From: Macrostomum hystrix
Lineage: Eukaryota; Platyhelminthes; Macrostomidae
Assembly: GCA_950097015.1 (NCBI GenBank)
Contig: CATNEN010000003.1
Span: 11,499,501-11,563,500, forward strand
Reading direction: 5' to 3'
Length of the DNA: 64,000 nucleotides
The notes under the pieces are model-generated. The model had not been told where the DNA came from. It ran no database searches and saw only the letters and a program-made list of their open reading frames with translations. Positions 63,101-64,000 of this stretch are shown in pieces. The position numbers were made by a program, and so were the translations under genes. How positions within the stretch are numbered: the first letter of the stretch is position 1; every line of letters starts with the position of its first letter.

Positions 63101-63454
63101 GAGAGGGAGACAGTGGGGGGAGAAAGAGGGGGAGACTGTGAGGGGAAGGAAGAGAGGGAGACATTGCGGGGAGAAAGAGGGGGAGTCAGCGGTGCAGGTT
63201 TACAGGCTCACACAGGAACTCACCTGGCCGAGTTGCTAATAGGTGCAGTGTTTCGATACCACGTCACTGTGGGCGGCGGCGAGCCGGTGGCAGTGCACTG
63301 CAAATGCAAATCTGTGCCATGCGAAACAACGGCGTCATTGGCAACGGAGCTTGGTAGCAGGTTCGGGGCCTGTTGCACAATGAGATAAGCTGAACCCGAA
63401 GCAACCGGAGAGGATATAATCGGCCCACCGACTAATTGGCCTTCGCAGACGTAT
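1108..63454 (-). CDS. sdk: Sidekick homologue, partial: Ig and FN3 cell-adhesion receptor (13 exons)
   Basis: Sidekick proteins are single-pass homophilic adhesion molecules of the Ig superfamily, acting at synapses and at epithelial tricellular junctions. Exons, 5' to 3' on the minus strand: 63454-63224, 36959-36829, 20710-20594, 19349-19194, 18158-17553, 15137-14932, 13995-13516, 13125-12736, 12280-11141, 10299-9637, 8516-8093, 2848-2544, 1444-1108. All twelve junctions use AG/GT and keep phase (2,1,1,1,1,0,0,0,0,0,1,0), and each split domain is restored across its junction. The joined protein (about 1,728 aa) has the end of one Ig, three full Ig, thirteen FN3, then FYEQWWFL leading into a TM helix. 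Known sidekicks have six Ig, thirteen FN3 and a nearly identical FYEEWWFL juxtamembrane motif. The N-terminal exons lie beyond 64000 and the cytoplasmic tail, which in known family members ends in a PDZ-binding motif, lies left of base 1. Exon borders are my own reading and are not supported by RNA. Confidence 0.9.
1478..2472. repeat. 20-bp minisatellite (about 49 copies)
   Basis: Unit CACTCTCAGACACTCTGTGA with TATGG, GGGA and TATAGG variants. Variant order repeats in blocks (for example 1560-1700, 1740-1860 and 1880-1990), showing block duplication. It fills almost all of the intron between the last two sdk exons in the window and starts about 33 bp from the acceptor of the TM exon. Confidence 0.95.
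2544..2848 (-). CDS. sdk: sdk exon: FN3 12 (end), FN3 13 (start)
   Basis: The acceptor (CTCAATCCGCAG|CC, after a run of cytosines) and the donor (GTGCAG|GTGAGC) keep phase. The junction gives YRLAYTRLTP, restoring the FN3 12 C-C' hairpin. YYEFRVAAQTQTVWGWGP is the F strand of FN3 12. The last, thirteenth FN3 begins at PVPGSPGQPVIV with GISLTWRYP. Confidence 0.88.
2849..3298. other. Unique intron; probable upstream region of nested gene A
   Basis: Contains weak CTCATC/CTCACC-rich repetition around 2965-3095. No coding evidence. May hold the promoter or 5' UTR of the plus-strand gene starting at 3299, but I see no clear core promoter. Confidence 0.4.
3299..3533 (+). CDS. Nested gene A, exon 1
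   Basis: Starts at the ATG in GAGCCATGGATGCGG. Encodes MDAEASNKPRLLMRTYRLQW and ends YADKPCRISYE plus one base of the next codon. The donor AAG|GTCGGT is weak, but it fits the phase of the next exon and joins as ISYEDWGNVRL. Confidence 0.68.
3299..6251 (+). CDS. Nested three-exon gene, unknown function, possible beta-propeller (about 531 aa)
   Basis: This gene lies on the plus strand inside the sdk intron 2849-8092. Exons 3299-3533, 3871-4609 and 5630-6251 join in phase (1, then 2), giving 531 residues and a TGA stop. I do not recognise the product. Three segments look like propeller blade strands (SLSVNPVMGEIMFACRNRGL, VRDVAIDTENERIYLLYKDR, GACVDTERDILFASTGEPKI): hydrophobic-x-hydrophobic-Asp, an acidic turn, then a hydrophobic strand. 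That suggests a WD40- or NHL-like fold, but this is inference. A His/Gln/Glu-rich low-complexity linker sits in exon 2. No signal peptide or TM helix is seen, so it is probably cytosolic. No AATAAA is evident soon after the stop. Codon use and GC are like the sdk exons, which supports real coding. Confidence 0.72.
3871..4609 (+). CDS. Nested gene A, exon 2
   Basis: The acceptor is CTTTTAACCGCAG|ATTGGG and the donor is AAGCTTCA|GTGAGT. The open frame would stop at the TGA that overlaps the donor, so splicing is the better reading. Contains the His/Gln/Glu-rich stretch (HHHEAAQND, NQNHQEAEQ) and the blade-like VRDVAIDTENERIYLLYKDR. Confidence 0.72.
4632..4836. repeat. 41-bp tandem repeat, 5 copies
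   Basis: Nearly identical units containing GCTTGGACACACTTTGAGTA and GATTGTAGGGCTGTGG. Located within intron 2 of nested gene A. Confidence 0.93.
4905..5550. repeat. 19-bp minisatellite (about 33 copies)
   Basis: Unit CCAAATAGGGGATCAAATG. A distinctive variant block (ATATGGGATCAAAAAATCCC followed by AAAGAGG) occurs twice, about 160 bp apart, showing block duplication. It fills the rest of intron 2 of nested gene A. Confidence 0.93.
5630..6251 (+). CDS. Nested gene A, exon 3
   Basis: The acceptor is AAATCTGCGCCTGCAG|CCC. Phase 2 joins as KKLHPAIHGQS. Encodes a Ser/Ala-rich stretch, the blade-like GACVDTERDILFASTGEPKI, then GGRRAGFLYAVDRQDCRRVL, ending GAVGSSQ and TGA. The 1-kb intron before it is largely tandem repeat. 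Confidence 0.68.
6316..7845. repeat. 26-bp minisatellite (about 58 copies) repeating a splice-donor-like sequence on the minus strand
   Basis: Unit core GAGATTCTTACCTGTGATTC, with CTATG and CTACG variants and a shorter variant having CCCCTGA. On the minus strand, which is the sdk-sense strand, every unit reads AGGTAAGAATC, close to the ideal donor (C/A)AG|GTAAGT. It lies in the intron between the FN3 11/12 and FN3 12/13 exons. Confidence 0.94.
8093..8516 (-). CDS. sdk: sdk exon: FN3 11 (end), FN3 12 (start)
   Basis: The acceptor is GCAACTGCAG|ATCTAC and the donor is CGACTGG|GTGAGA. It encodes IYCNWTAPAKDQQNGVLLGY and, later, YSVYAVTAAAFNPAGEGP. Between them sits an unusual low-complexity loop of about 35 residues beginning GSGRRRREAATAAAADM. 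FN3 12 starts at PPGMVSGLRAVHV. The coding frame runs upstream past the first methionine to the acceptor. Confidence 0.9.
8540..9145. repeat. 34-bp minisatellite (about 17 copies), decaying toward 9480
   Basis: Unit core GTGTAATGACCGATGGATAT, then GACCAGAGACTATA. Copies are most regular at 8700-9070. From 9145 to 9480 they fade into isolated motifs such as TAATGACC and AAAGACTATGG. It begins about 25 bp from the acceptor of the sdk exon ending at 8516. Confidence 0.9.
9637..10299 (-). CDS. sdk: sdk exon: FN3 9 (end), FN3 10, FN3 11 (start)
   Basis: The acceptor is TCCGATCTTTCAG|ACAACC and the donor is GCTCAG|GTAATG, phase 0. It encodes IDISWTPKATNYGPIRNYTL, the F strand YVFQVLATNDVGPS, then FN3 10 with VRVDWTPL and YYEVSLLAVSNYGQAP, and ends at APPSSLQCLAIGGAQ. 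FN3 10 has an inserted WRCGLSCTSAN segment with two close cysteines. The coding frame extends upstream of the first methionine, to the acceptor. Confidence 0.91.
10350..11070. repeat. 33-bp minisatellite (about 21 copies)
   Basis: Unit cores CCTGAAGGACAAGACCTGAG and GATGTGATAAGTG. Eleven codons long, so several minus frames stay open for more than 230 codons, which I treat as spurious. On the sdk-sense strand each unit has TCCTTCAGG and CCTCAGG, both acceptor-like. It fills the intron 10300-11140. Confidence 0.93.
11141..12280 (-). CDS. sdk: sdk exon: FN3 5 (end), 6, 7, 8, FN3 9 (start)
   Basis: The largest exon (1,140 bp, 380 codons, phase 0/0). The acceptor is GCTATTTGAATCAG|GTACAA and the donor is AGTATG|GTGAGG. 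It completes FN3 5 (YRVRLSVQNIRGLS) and contains FN3 6 (F strand YDVQLTASNPAGS), FN3 7 (YAFSVSAVTRQGEGP) and FN3 8 (YLVQVAAVNAKGVGP), ending at EAPTRPLIISSM. Each domain has the proline-rich start and NxxG-type F-G loop of the family. Confidence 0.92.
12340..12720. repeat. 41-bp minisatellite (about 9 copies)
   Basis: Unit cores GATCTAGTAAGATGGTAATG and CCCTACCCCTTTAACC, with an ACAACTTTAAAC variant. The last, imperfect unit runs to within about 15 bp of the donor of the sdk exon at 12736. Confidence 0.93.
12736..13125 (-). CDS. sdk: sdk exon: FN3 4 (end), FN3 5 (start)
   Basis: The acceptor is CCACTTCTTAG|GTTCGC and the donor is GCTCAG|GTCAGT, phase 0. It encodes VRLSWRPPAEPNGIITGYLI (FN3 4 B-C strands), RYEIGIAAATVIGWGP (F strand), then FN3 5 up to ISAWIVDAQ. 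A serine/alanine-rich loop near VVNASSSAPPTSA lies between strands of FN3 4. Confidence 0.89.
13140..13492. repeat. Five dispersed copies of a short hairpin motif
   Basis: CCGATATGTATCGAAAAAT or close variants occur near 13148, 13245, 13319, 13399 and 13469, spaced about 70-100 bp apart. CGATA and TATCG are complementary arms around a 2-nt loop. This 390-bp intron is the only one among the left-hand introns without a dense array. Confidence 0.7.
13516..13995 (-). CDS. sdk: sdk exon: FN3 2 (end), FN3 3, FN3 4 (start)
   Basis: The acceptor is CACCTCCAAACCAG|GTATTC and the donor is AATCAG|GTGCGT, both phase 0. It completes FN3 2 (YEVRIAAYNAIGVG), contains all of FN3 3 and starts FN3 4 (VPGPVMDFAL). 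FN3 3 carries a paired-cysteine insertion, ICVSNCGPNPS, in its C strand-loop region, which is uncommon in FN3 domains. Confidence 0.89.
14040..14848. repeat. 5-bp/10-bp repeat GATAG (about 160 units)
   Basis: Runs of GGATAGGATAAGATAGGATA with AGCATAGAACA and AGCAAAGAACA interruptions. Because 5 bp is not a multiple of three, all frames cycle through the same Leu-Ser-Tyr-Pro-Ile peptide and stay open. It fills most of the sdk intron 13996-14931. Confidence 0.95.
14932..15137 (-). CDS. sdk: sdk exon: first half of FN3 domain 2
   Basis: It encodes PSGPPLSLFVSQ, then LSVSWRAPELQYQNGALLGY, a typical FN3 B-C segment. The donor is CTGCAG|GTGAAA. The acceptor is taken as GCGAGCAG|CTCCG because it keeps phase 1 with the upstream exon. 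The alternative AG three bases further upstream would add one codon. The left neighbour is an intron filled by a 5-bp repeat. Confidence 0.86.
15236..15362 (-). mobile_element. SINE fragment (tRNA-like head, minus orientation)
   Basis: On the minus strand: GCCTTGTGGTTAGAGCG (box A region) and GGTTCGATTCCCGACTC (box B region). After the head the element jumps to a short AT-rich tail with ATTATTAT, so most of the body is missing. Same family as the copies at 22472, 26146 and 46990. Confidence 0.75.
15363..16043. other. AT-rich intron with repeated inverted-repeat motif; probable upstream region of the nested gene
   Basis: Holds four of five copies of a hairpin related to AACTACTTTTTGTAAGTAGT (near 15390, 15475, 15610 and 15680; the fifth is near 15188). 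15730-16043 is unique and may contain the promoter of the 16044 gene; no clear element is seen. Confidence 0.55.
16044..16667 (+). CDS. Nested single-exon gene, unknown function (207 aa)
   Basis: An intronless reading frame on the plus strand inside the sdk intron 15138-17552. It starts at AACAATGGCC, a fair start context, and ends at TGA. The product is rich in His, Pro, Asn, Arg and Tyr, with few hydrophobic runs, no signal peptide and no TM helix. Recognisable segments include HWDRFDPRLHHPPAK and a Cys/Trp-rich HCETCAFPWANVYGCSKDPW. The C-terminal half has short proline/aromatic motifs (NKFPRPNTLGWFGYSHEQLD) like those in small axonemal microtubule-inner or cilium-associated proteins, but I cannot assign a family. 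Balanced composition and two AATAAA signals about 120-145 bp after the stop support a real gene. It could also be a retrocopy of a spliced gene. Confidence 0.75.
   Translation: MADCYRHFHQHHYEQQPPFAFTGPADKFTKLDGSNPDSRLATSRLVKPPENQFPASQRSPTVSGPNPGHTVLHRELHRTSGLPTDRLPNEAHWDRFDPRLHHPPAKVASIDTMSREDFARYRDQKDRNPSLVPRAPNVLQSNHCETCAFPWANVYGCSKDPWYYTQHPDYRDINKFPRPNTLGWFGYSHEQLDRHNTGQFWASNKHN
16789..16814 (+). promoter_or_regulatory. Two polyadenylation signals of the nested single-exon gene
   Basis: AATAAA occurs at 16789-16794 and again at 16809-16814, in an AT-rich stretch after the TGA at 16665-16667. Their position fits a short 3' UTR. Confidence 0.6.
17075..17402. repeat. GA-rich low-complexity repeat
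   Basis: Runs of GAGAGAGGGAGAGAGGAGAG. Polypyrimidine on the sdk-sense strand. Open frames across it are compositional artefacts. Confidence 0.93.
17553..18158 (-). CDS. sdk: sdk exon: Ig6 and FN3 domain 1
   Basis: The acceptor is TCCCATTTTCAG|AACG and the donor is CAGC|GTGAGT. The first 95 or so residues are Ig6 (SELTIRCGY, VAVRWYH, PTDGGQYSC). Next comes the first FN3 domain, starting near LPQSPTIQSV, with QTYRFRVLARNKVGES as the F-strand signature. This is the Ig-to-FN3 transition expected after the sixth Ig of sidekick. Confidence 0.9.
18200..19085. repeat. Degenerate minisatellite (about 30-bp spacing)
   Basis: Repeated GATGGGATCTTAGAGATTGG and GATTCTAGAGATGGGATC, best conserved at 18480-18640, decaying on both sides. 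It fills the sdk intron 18159-19193. Confidence 0.85.
19194..19349 (-). CDS. sdk: sdk exon: second half of Ig5
   Basis: The acceptor is CATATTCCCAG|AC and the donor is GTGCTGC|GTAAGA. It encodes the second half of Ig5: GSLLIMGLQVTDTGRYTC (E-F strands with the second cysteine) and GYLTVL (G strand). Phase 1 at both ends fits the flanking exons. Confidence 0.88.
19390..20220. repeat. 23-bp minisatellite (about 35 copies)
   Basis: Unit CACTCTGGTTTCACACTGCC followed by TTT or TGT, with CAGCC and TAGTT variants. It occupies the sdk intron 19350-20593; 20221-20593 is unique. Confidence 0.92.
20594..20710 (-). CDS. sdk: sdk exon: first half of Ig5
   Basis: The acceptor is TTTATCAG|GTTCGG and the donor is CTCAAAG|GTGACT. 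It encodes Ig5 A to C strands: SVPKIS, the B-strand cysteine in VSFPCLATG, and the invariant Trp in NIQWLK. Joining in phase 1 to the next exon makes WLKDGALLPSGGRF, a standard C-C' Ig segment. At 117 bp it has no long open frame of its own and was found by reading the minus strand. Confidence 0.87.
20815..21770. repeat. 30-bp minisatellite (about 31 copies), two subtypes
   Basis: 20880-21410 is nearly perfect units of AAGGACCTGAAGTATCATGG followed by GTTGGGAGA. From 21410 a second subtype reads GACCTGAAGGATCATGTGGT, with shortened units. On the sdk-sense strand units read CTTCAGGTCC, acceptor-like. 30 bp is ten codons, giving long spurious frames on both strands. Confidence 0.94.
21771..22471. 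other. Unique sdk intron sequence
   Basis: No repeat array, RNA gene or credible reading frame seen. Confidence 0.5.
22472..22705 (+). mobile_element. tRNA-derived SINE
   Basis: Head GCCTAGCGGTTAGGGTGTCG, then GGGGGTTCGATTCCCGACTC (box B). The body carries CAGTCCGTGGACTGAACAGC and CTGCACATCTGACCCAATC. The segment between head and body is shorter than in the copy at 26146-26453. The source tRNA cannot be fixed by eye. Confidence 0.82.
22706..23569. other. Unique sdk intron sequence
   Basis: No gene, RNA or ordered repeat recognised. Confidence 0.45.
23570..23990. repeat. Tetranucleotide GATT/GATC microsatellite with block structure
   Basis: (GATT)n and (GATA)n runs separated by repeated blocks containing ATGTGTCATTTAAACACATG then ATCGATCGATCG. 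The block occurs about five times at 55-130 bp spacing. Confidence 0.9.
23991..24483. other. Unique sdk intron sequence
   Basis: Nothing recognisable beyond AT-rich sequence. Confidence 0.45.
24484..25252. repeat. 24-bp minisatellite, subtype 1 (about 32 copies)
   Basis: Unit core CCTACTGAGATTTAGGTGAA then TAAG. Homologous to the array at 25980-28325, but with TGAGA in place of TAATA. On the sdk-sense strand each unit ends TCTCAGTAGG, acceptor-like. Confidence 0.94.
25253..25979. other. Unique spacer between two related 24-bp arrays
   Basis: Mostly unique, with isolated TTTAGGTGAA motifs near 25260 and 25900, which suggest array decay or that the two arrays share an origin. Confidence 0.5.
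25980..28325. repeat. 24-bp minisatellite, subtype 2 (about 84 copies), interrupted by a SINE
   Basis: Unit core CCTACTAATATTTAGGTGAA then CAAA, with CTAGTATT, CTACGAAT and CTACTAAG variants. Variant blocks recur, for example the CCTATTAATATT-CTAGTATT-CTACGAAT series near 26590 and again near 27145. A SINE splits the array at 26146-26453. Confidence 0.95.
26146..26453 (-). mobile_element. tRNA-derived SINE inserted in the 24-bp array
   Basis: The most complete copy here. On the minus strand: GTTGTAGCCTAGTGGTTAGG, box B GGGGGTTCGATTCC, a central part AAGACACTTAACTCTGCATT and CCCAGCTGTTAAATGGGTAC, then CAGTCCATGGACTGAACAGC, CTGCACATCTGACCCAAT, and a tail of repeated ATT. The central part resembles a domain shared by many invertebrate SINEs (recalled, not searched). 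Confidence 0.88.
28326..29379. other. Unique sdk intron with a short SINE-body fragment
   Basis: Near 29045-29085 there is CACAGTCCATGGACTGTAAG followed by ACTGTACACAA, matching the SINE body palindrome. No gene seen; a 66-codon frame at 28535 has no supporting features. Confidence 0.5.
29380..30661. mobile_element. hAT-type MITE filled by a 16-bp minisatellite
   Basis: Terminal inverted repeats: CAGGGGTAGGCAAAC at 29380 and GTTTGCCGACCCCTG ending at 30661 (one mismatch in 15). Inner ends are GC-rich (GGCCGCATCTGGCCCGCGG near the right end; GCTGGCGGGCC near the left). Flanking octamers ATATATAT and ATATAAAT fit an 8-bp hAT target duplication with one change. No transposase is present. The CAGGGGT...GGCAAAC terminus is known from hAT elements in many animals. 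Confidence 0.85.
29460..30560. repeat. 16-bp minisatellite inside the MITE (about 68 copies)
   Basis: Unit GAGATGAGACACGGGA with TTAGACAC, AATACAC, AAGACAC and AAACAGG variants. It makes up about 85% of the MITE. Serine/leucine-rich minus frames across it are artefacts. Confidence 0.94.
30670..32025. other. Unique sdk intron sequence
   Basis: No reliable gene. Two overlapping short plus frames near 31378-31654 are uneven in composition and lack any recognisable motif. No tRNA or repeat seen. Confidence 0.45.
32026..32235. repeat. 19-bp minisatellite (about 11 near-perfect copies)
   Basis: Unit GTAGATAAGCTTTGAGGTA, almost without variation, which implies recent amplification. It passes directly into the related 20-bp array at 32236. 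Confidence 0.95.
32236..33118. repeat. 20-bp minisatellite (about 44 copies)
   Basis: Unit GGTGAGCTCATGAGGTAGTA with GAGGC, AGATG and AGTTG variants. Shares GAGGTAGTAGAT/GGT with the neighbouring 19-bp unit, so the two are sister arrays. Confidence 0.95.
33119..33794. other. Unique sdk intron sequence
   Basis: Nothing recognisable. Confidence 0.45.
33795..34552. repeat. 21-bp minisatellite (about 36 copies)
   Basis: Unit CTCACTCTCAGCCTCTCCTA plus T, with CACCC and CCAAT variants. Pyrimidine-rich on the plus strand. A 347-codon frame runs through it (33778-34821) because 21 is a multiple of three. Confidence 0.93.
34553..36054. other. Unique sdk intron sequence
   Basis: AT-rich. Short frames only, none with a recognisable domain. 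No repeat array. Confidence 0.45.
36055..36745. repeat. 33-bp minisatellite (about 21 copies)
   Basis: Unit cores ACCTGTTCTAGGGATCATTT and AGAATGAAATCT. On the sdk-sense strand each unit reads GAACAGGTAGAT, a weak donor-like sequence. It ends about 80 bp from the donor of the Ig4 exon at 36829. Eleven codons per unit, so both strands are open for more than 200 codons. Confidence 0.94.
36829..36959 (-). CDS. sdk: sdk exon: second half of Ig4
   Basis: The acceptor is CTCTCCCCTGCCAG|GT and the donor is GAGA|GTGAGA. It encodes the second half of Ig4 with the classic E-F motif QPTDAGVFQC and the G-strand NTWWIRVE. It lies alone between a 26-kb and a 16-kb intron. It enters in phase 2 and leaves in phase 1, matching its neighbours. 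Confidence 0.88.
36960..37764. other. Unique start of the 26-kb sdk intron
   Basis: No gene or ordered repeat seen. Confidence 0.45.
37765..38255. repeat. 16-bp minisatellite (about 30 copies), related to the one in the MITE
   Basis: Unit GAGATGAGACAGGGGA, one base different from the unit at 29460-30560. Variants GATATAAGACAG and shortened units occur. No hAT terminal repeats flank it. Confidence 0.93.
38256..39479. other. Unique intron sequence
   Basis: No gene, RNA or array seen. Confidence 0.45.
39480..40842. repeat. 43-bp minisatellite (about 32 copies) with an internal hairpin
   Basis: Unit cores CGAGGATTGAAATCCTGGGA and AAACTTCACAATATCCTT, with AAACTGCAC variants. AGGATT and AATCCT form a perfect 6-bp inverted repeat in most units. 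Confidence 0.95.
40843..41750. other. Unique intron sequence with an unsupported 75-codon frame
   Basis: A plus frame at 41069-41296 (MQVKMKPNVLFF...) is rich in Lys, Arg, Phe and Tyr but has no recognisable motif. I do not call it a gene. Confidence 0.4.
41751..42045 (+). mobile_element. SINE with a different tRNA-like head
   Basis: Head GGTGGCAGAGCGGTTAACGC, then AAGTTCGATTCC (box B). The rest differs from the other SINEs until 41982, where CCAGTCCATGGACTGAACAG and TGTACACATTATAAATGCAG match their body. It therefore shares a 3' domain with a different promoter head. Confidence 0.78.
42046..43330. other. Unique intron sequence with a short (CAAT)n run
   Basis: (CAAT)n at about 42155-42194. 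No gene recognised; short minus frames near 42196-42413 lack motifs. Confidence 0.45.
43331..44515. repeat. 15-bp minisatellite (about 76 copies)
   Basis: Unit CTGAAGCTACATGAC with CATCAATT and GATCTGATG variants. Degenerate units at 43325-43372 mark its edge. Five codons long, so a plus frame of 449 codons (LKLHD repeats) spans 43301-44650, including non-repeat ends. On the sdk-sense strand each unit has AGCTTCAGG. Confidence 0.95.
44516..45189. other. Unique intron sequence
   Basis: Nothing recognisable. Confidence 0.45.
45190..46975. repeat. 44-bp satellite derived from a SINE body (about 40 copies)
   Basis: Unit cores CAATAGTTGTGTACAACTGT and TCAGTACACGGACTGA. The reverse complement matches the SINE body CAGTCCATGGACTGAACAGC followed by TGTAC. 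It abuts a SINE in the same orientation at 46990. Edge units keep the SINE-like CAGTCCACAGACT or CAGTCCGTGGACTG, while inner units share the derived CAGTACACGGACTG. Confidence 0.9.
46990..47146 (-). mobile_element. SINE adjoining the 44-bp satellite
   Basis: On the minus strand: GCTTAGTGCTTAGATCATCC (head), GGTCGGGGGTTCGATTC (box B), then the body palindrome CAGTCCATGGACTGAACAGC. Several box A changes suggest an old copy. Confidence 0.8.
47147..47935. other. Unique intron sequence
   Basis: Nothing recognisable. Confidence 0.45.
47936..48985. repeat. 20-bp minisatellite (about 52 copies)
   Basis: Unit GAGTTGGATAGCTACGGATA with CTAAG, CCAAGTAT, AACTACG and GGATCGAG variants. A local run of GGATCGAG units at 48619-48740 shows local homogenisation. 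Confidence 0.95.
48986..49500. other. Unique intron sequence
   Basis: Nothing recognisable; AT-rich. Confidence 0.45.
49501..60545. repeat. 30-bp satellite, about 368 copies, with higher-order repeats
   Basis: Unit cores AACCATCCTAAAATCCCATC and TTTGAGAACA. Variants include TTTGAGTTCA, AAATCTGATC, AAATCTGATG, CATATTAAAG and CCTTGAGAAC. Marker-variant order recurs: the block starting at 50401 returns at 51901, 53671, 55411 and 57331, spacings of 1500, 1770, 1740 and 1920 bp (50, 59, 58 and 64 units). 30 bp is ten codons, so plus frames (RTNHPKIPSL) and two minus frames (VCSQRWDFRM, LKDGILGWFV) stay open, up to 1,644 codons on minus. Confidence 0.97.
60546..61379. other. Unique intron sequence
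   Basis: Nothing recognisable. Confidence 0.45.
61380..63195. repeat. 25-bp minisatellite (about 64 copies) with block duplication
   Basis: Unit cores GATGGAGTTAGTGGGGAGAG and AAAGA, interrupted about eight times by GAGGGAAGATAGAAA. A block with GGGAGATAAAG, GAGTTAATGG, GGACTTAGTG and GGAATTAGTG occurs at about 62270-62490 and again about 380 bp later. From 63030 it shades into a longer G-rich unit ending about 30 bp from the sdk exon at 63224. Confidence 0.94.
63224..63454 (-). CDS. sdk: sdk exon: end of Ig3, first half of Ig4
   Basis: The acceptor is a clear polypyrimidine run ending TTTCTTTTCTTTCAG and the donor is GCCAG|GTGAGT. The exon starts in the F-strand YVC of one Ig domain (counted as Ig3 if six are present) and continues with the Ig4 A to C strands, including DLHLQC and TVTWYRN. 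It ends in phase 2. Joining to the exon 26 kb downstream gives SNSARYEITMDG, restoring the Ig4 C'-E region. Confidence 0.88.
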
Positions 63455-63892
63455 CTGAAAGAAAAGAAAGCACTTTCAACGTTAGTTAGATAAAGCTTCA
63501 CTTTTCTTTCTCAACTGTTAATTTGCACTTAAACAGAAGGAAGCGATGGTTGAAAAAGGGATGGTTAAGATCAAGAGAAAAGGAAGCCTTCAGTAAGTGC
63601 TAATCCTATTTAAGACAGATGGGAGAACGGTAGTTGATTGGCTTAGCTACTAATATAATAGCCTTTCCACTATAACTAAAAAGTATACAATTTGCAGAAA
63701 AAGTAGGCAGGTGGCAAAGTGGATAGATAGGAGTGTGAATAAATGAGATAGACACGCAATCATAAAATGTCTAGATAGATATGCATTTAAACGGATAGAT
63801 TTAGCTATCTAGATTGGCCTATAGATCTAATAGGCAGATAGACCTGAATATAGACGATCAGAAAGATTCAAATTTATACCGGCAGAGGAAGA
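63455..63892. other. Unique sdk intron sequence upstream of the first exon in the window
   Basis: No gene seen. The second half gradually gains GATAGAT motifs leading into the next array. Confidence 0.45.
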
Positions 63893-64000
63893 CAGTGGGG
63901 GATATCTAAATCTAGACGGAGAGATAGATCTAAATCTAGACGGGCAGATAGATCTAAATCGAGTCGACCAGATAGATCTTAATCTAGTCGAGCAGATAGA
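63893..64000. repeat. Start of a 24-bp minisatellite running off the window
   Basis: Units of CAGATAGATCTAAATCTAGA with TAGTCGA and GAGTCGA variants; about four copies before the window ends. Confidence 0.85.

Overview
This is eukaryotic, metazoan DNA: spliced genes with GT/AG introns, tRNA-derived SINEs, a hAT-type MITE and very many tandem repeats. The main gene is the middle and C-terminal part of a sidekick (sdk) homologue on the minus strand. Thirteen exons can be joined in phase across 1108-63454. Together they give the end of one Ig domain, three more Ig domains, exactly thirteen fibronectin type III (FN3) domains, a transmembrane helix and the start of the cytoplasmic tail, about 1,728 residues. 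Six Ig plus thirteen FN3 plus one TM is the known sidekick layout. The window therefore lacks only the first two Ig domains and the start of the third (beyond base 64000) and the cytoplasmic exons (left of base 1). The SINEs and gene structure suggest a bilaterian invertebrate, perhaps a lophotrochozoan such as a flatworm or mollusc; I cannot name the species.

Layout from left to right, which is 3' to 5' for sdk. 1-1107 is intron with a 21-bp array. 1108-20710 holds eleven exons separated by introns of 0.4-5.2 kb, and nearly every intron has its own unrelated minisatellite. Two genes lie on the opposite strand inside sdk introns: a three-exon gene of unknown function (3299-6251, about 531 aa, possibly a beta-propeller) and a single-exon gene (16044-16667, 207 aa, unknown). 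20711-36828 is a 16-kb intron with 24-bp, 30-bp, 19/20-bp, 21-bp and 33-bp arrays, SINEs and a 1.3-kb hAT MITE filled by a 16-bp array. 36960-63223 is a 26-kb intron dominated by an 11-kb array of a 30-bp unit with higher-order structure, plus 16-, 43-, 15-, 44-, 20- and 25-bp arrays. 63224-63454 is the most 5' exon in the window.

Only about 5.2 kb codes for sdk and 2.2 kb for the nested genes, while tandem repeats cover roughly half of the window. Many repeat units are multiples of three (15, 21, 24, 30, 33 bp), so they make long but almost certainly non-coding open frames, up to 1,644 codons. The most interesting observations are minisatellites that repeat splice-site-like sequences on the sdk-sense strand, a satellite grown out of a SINE body, a minisatellite inside a MITE, and the concerted 1.5-1.9 kb higher-order structure of the 30-bp array.
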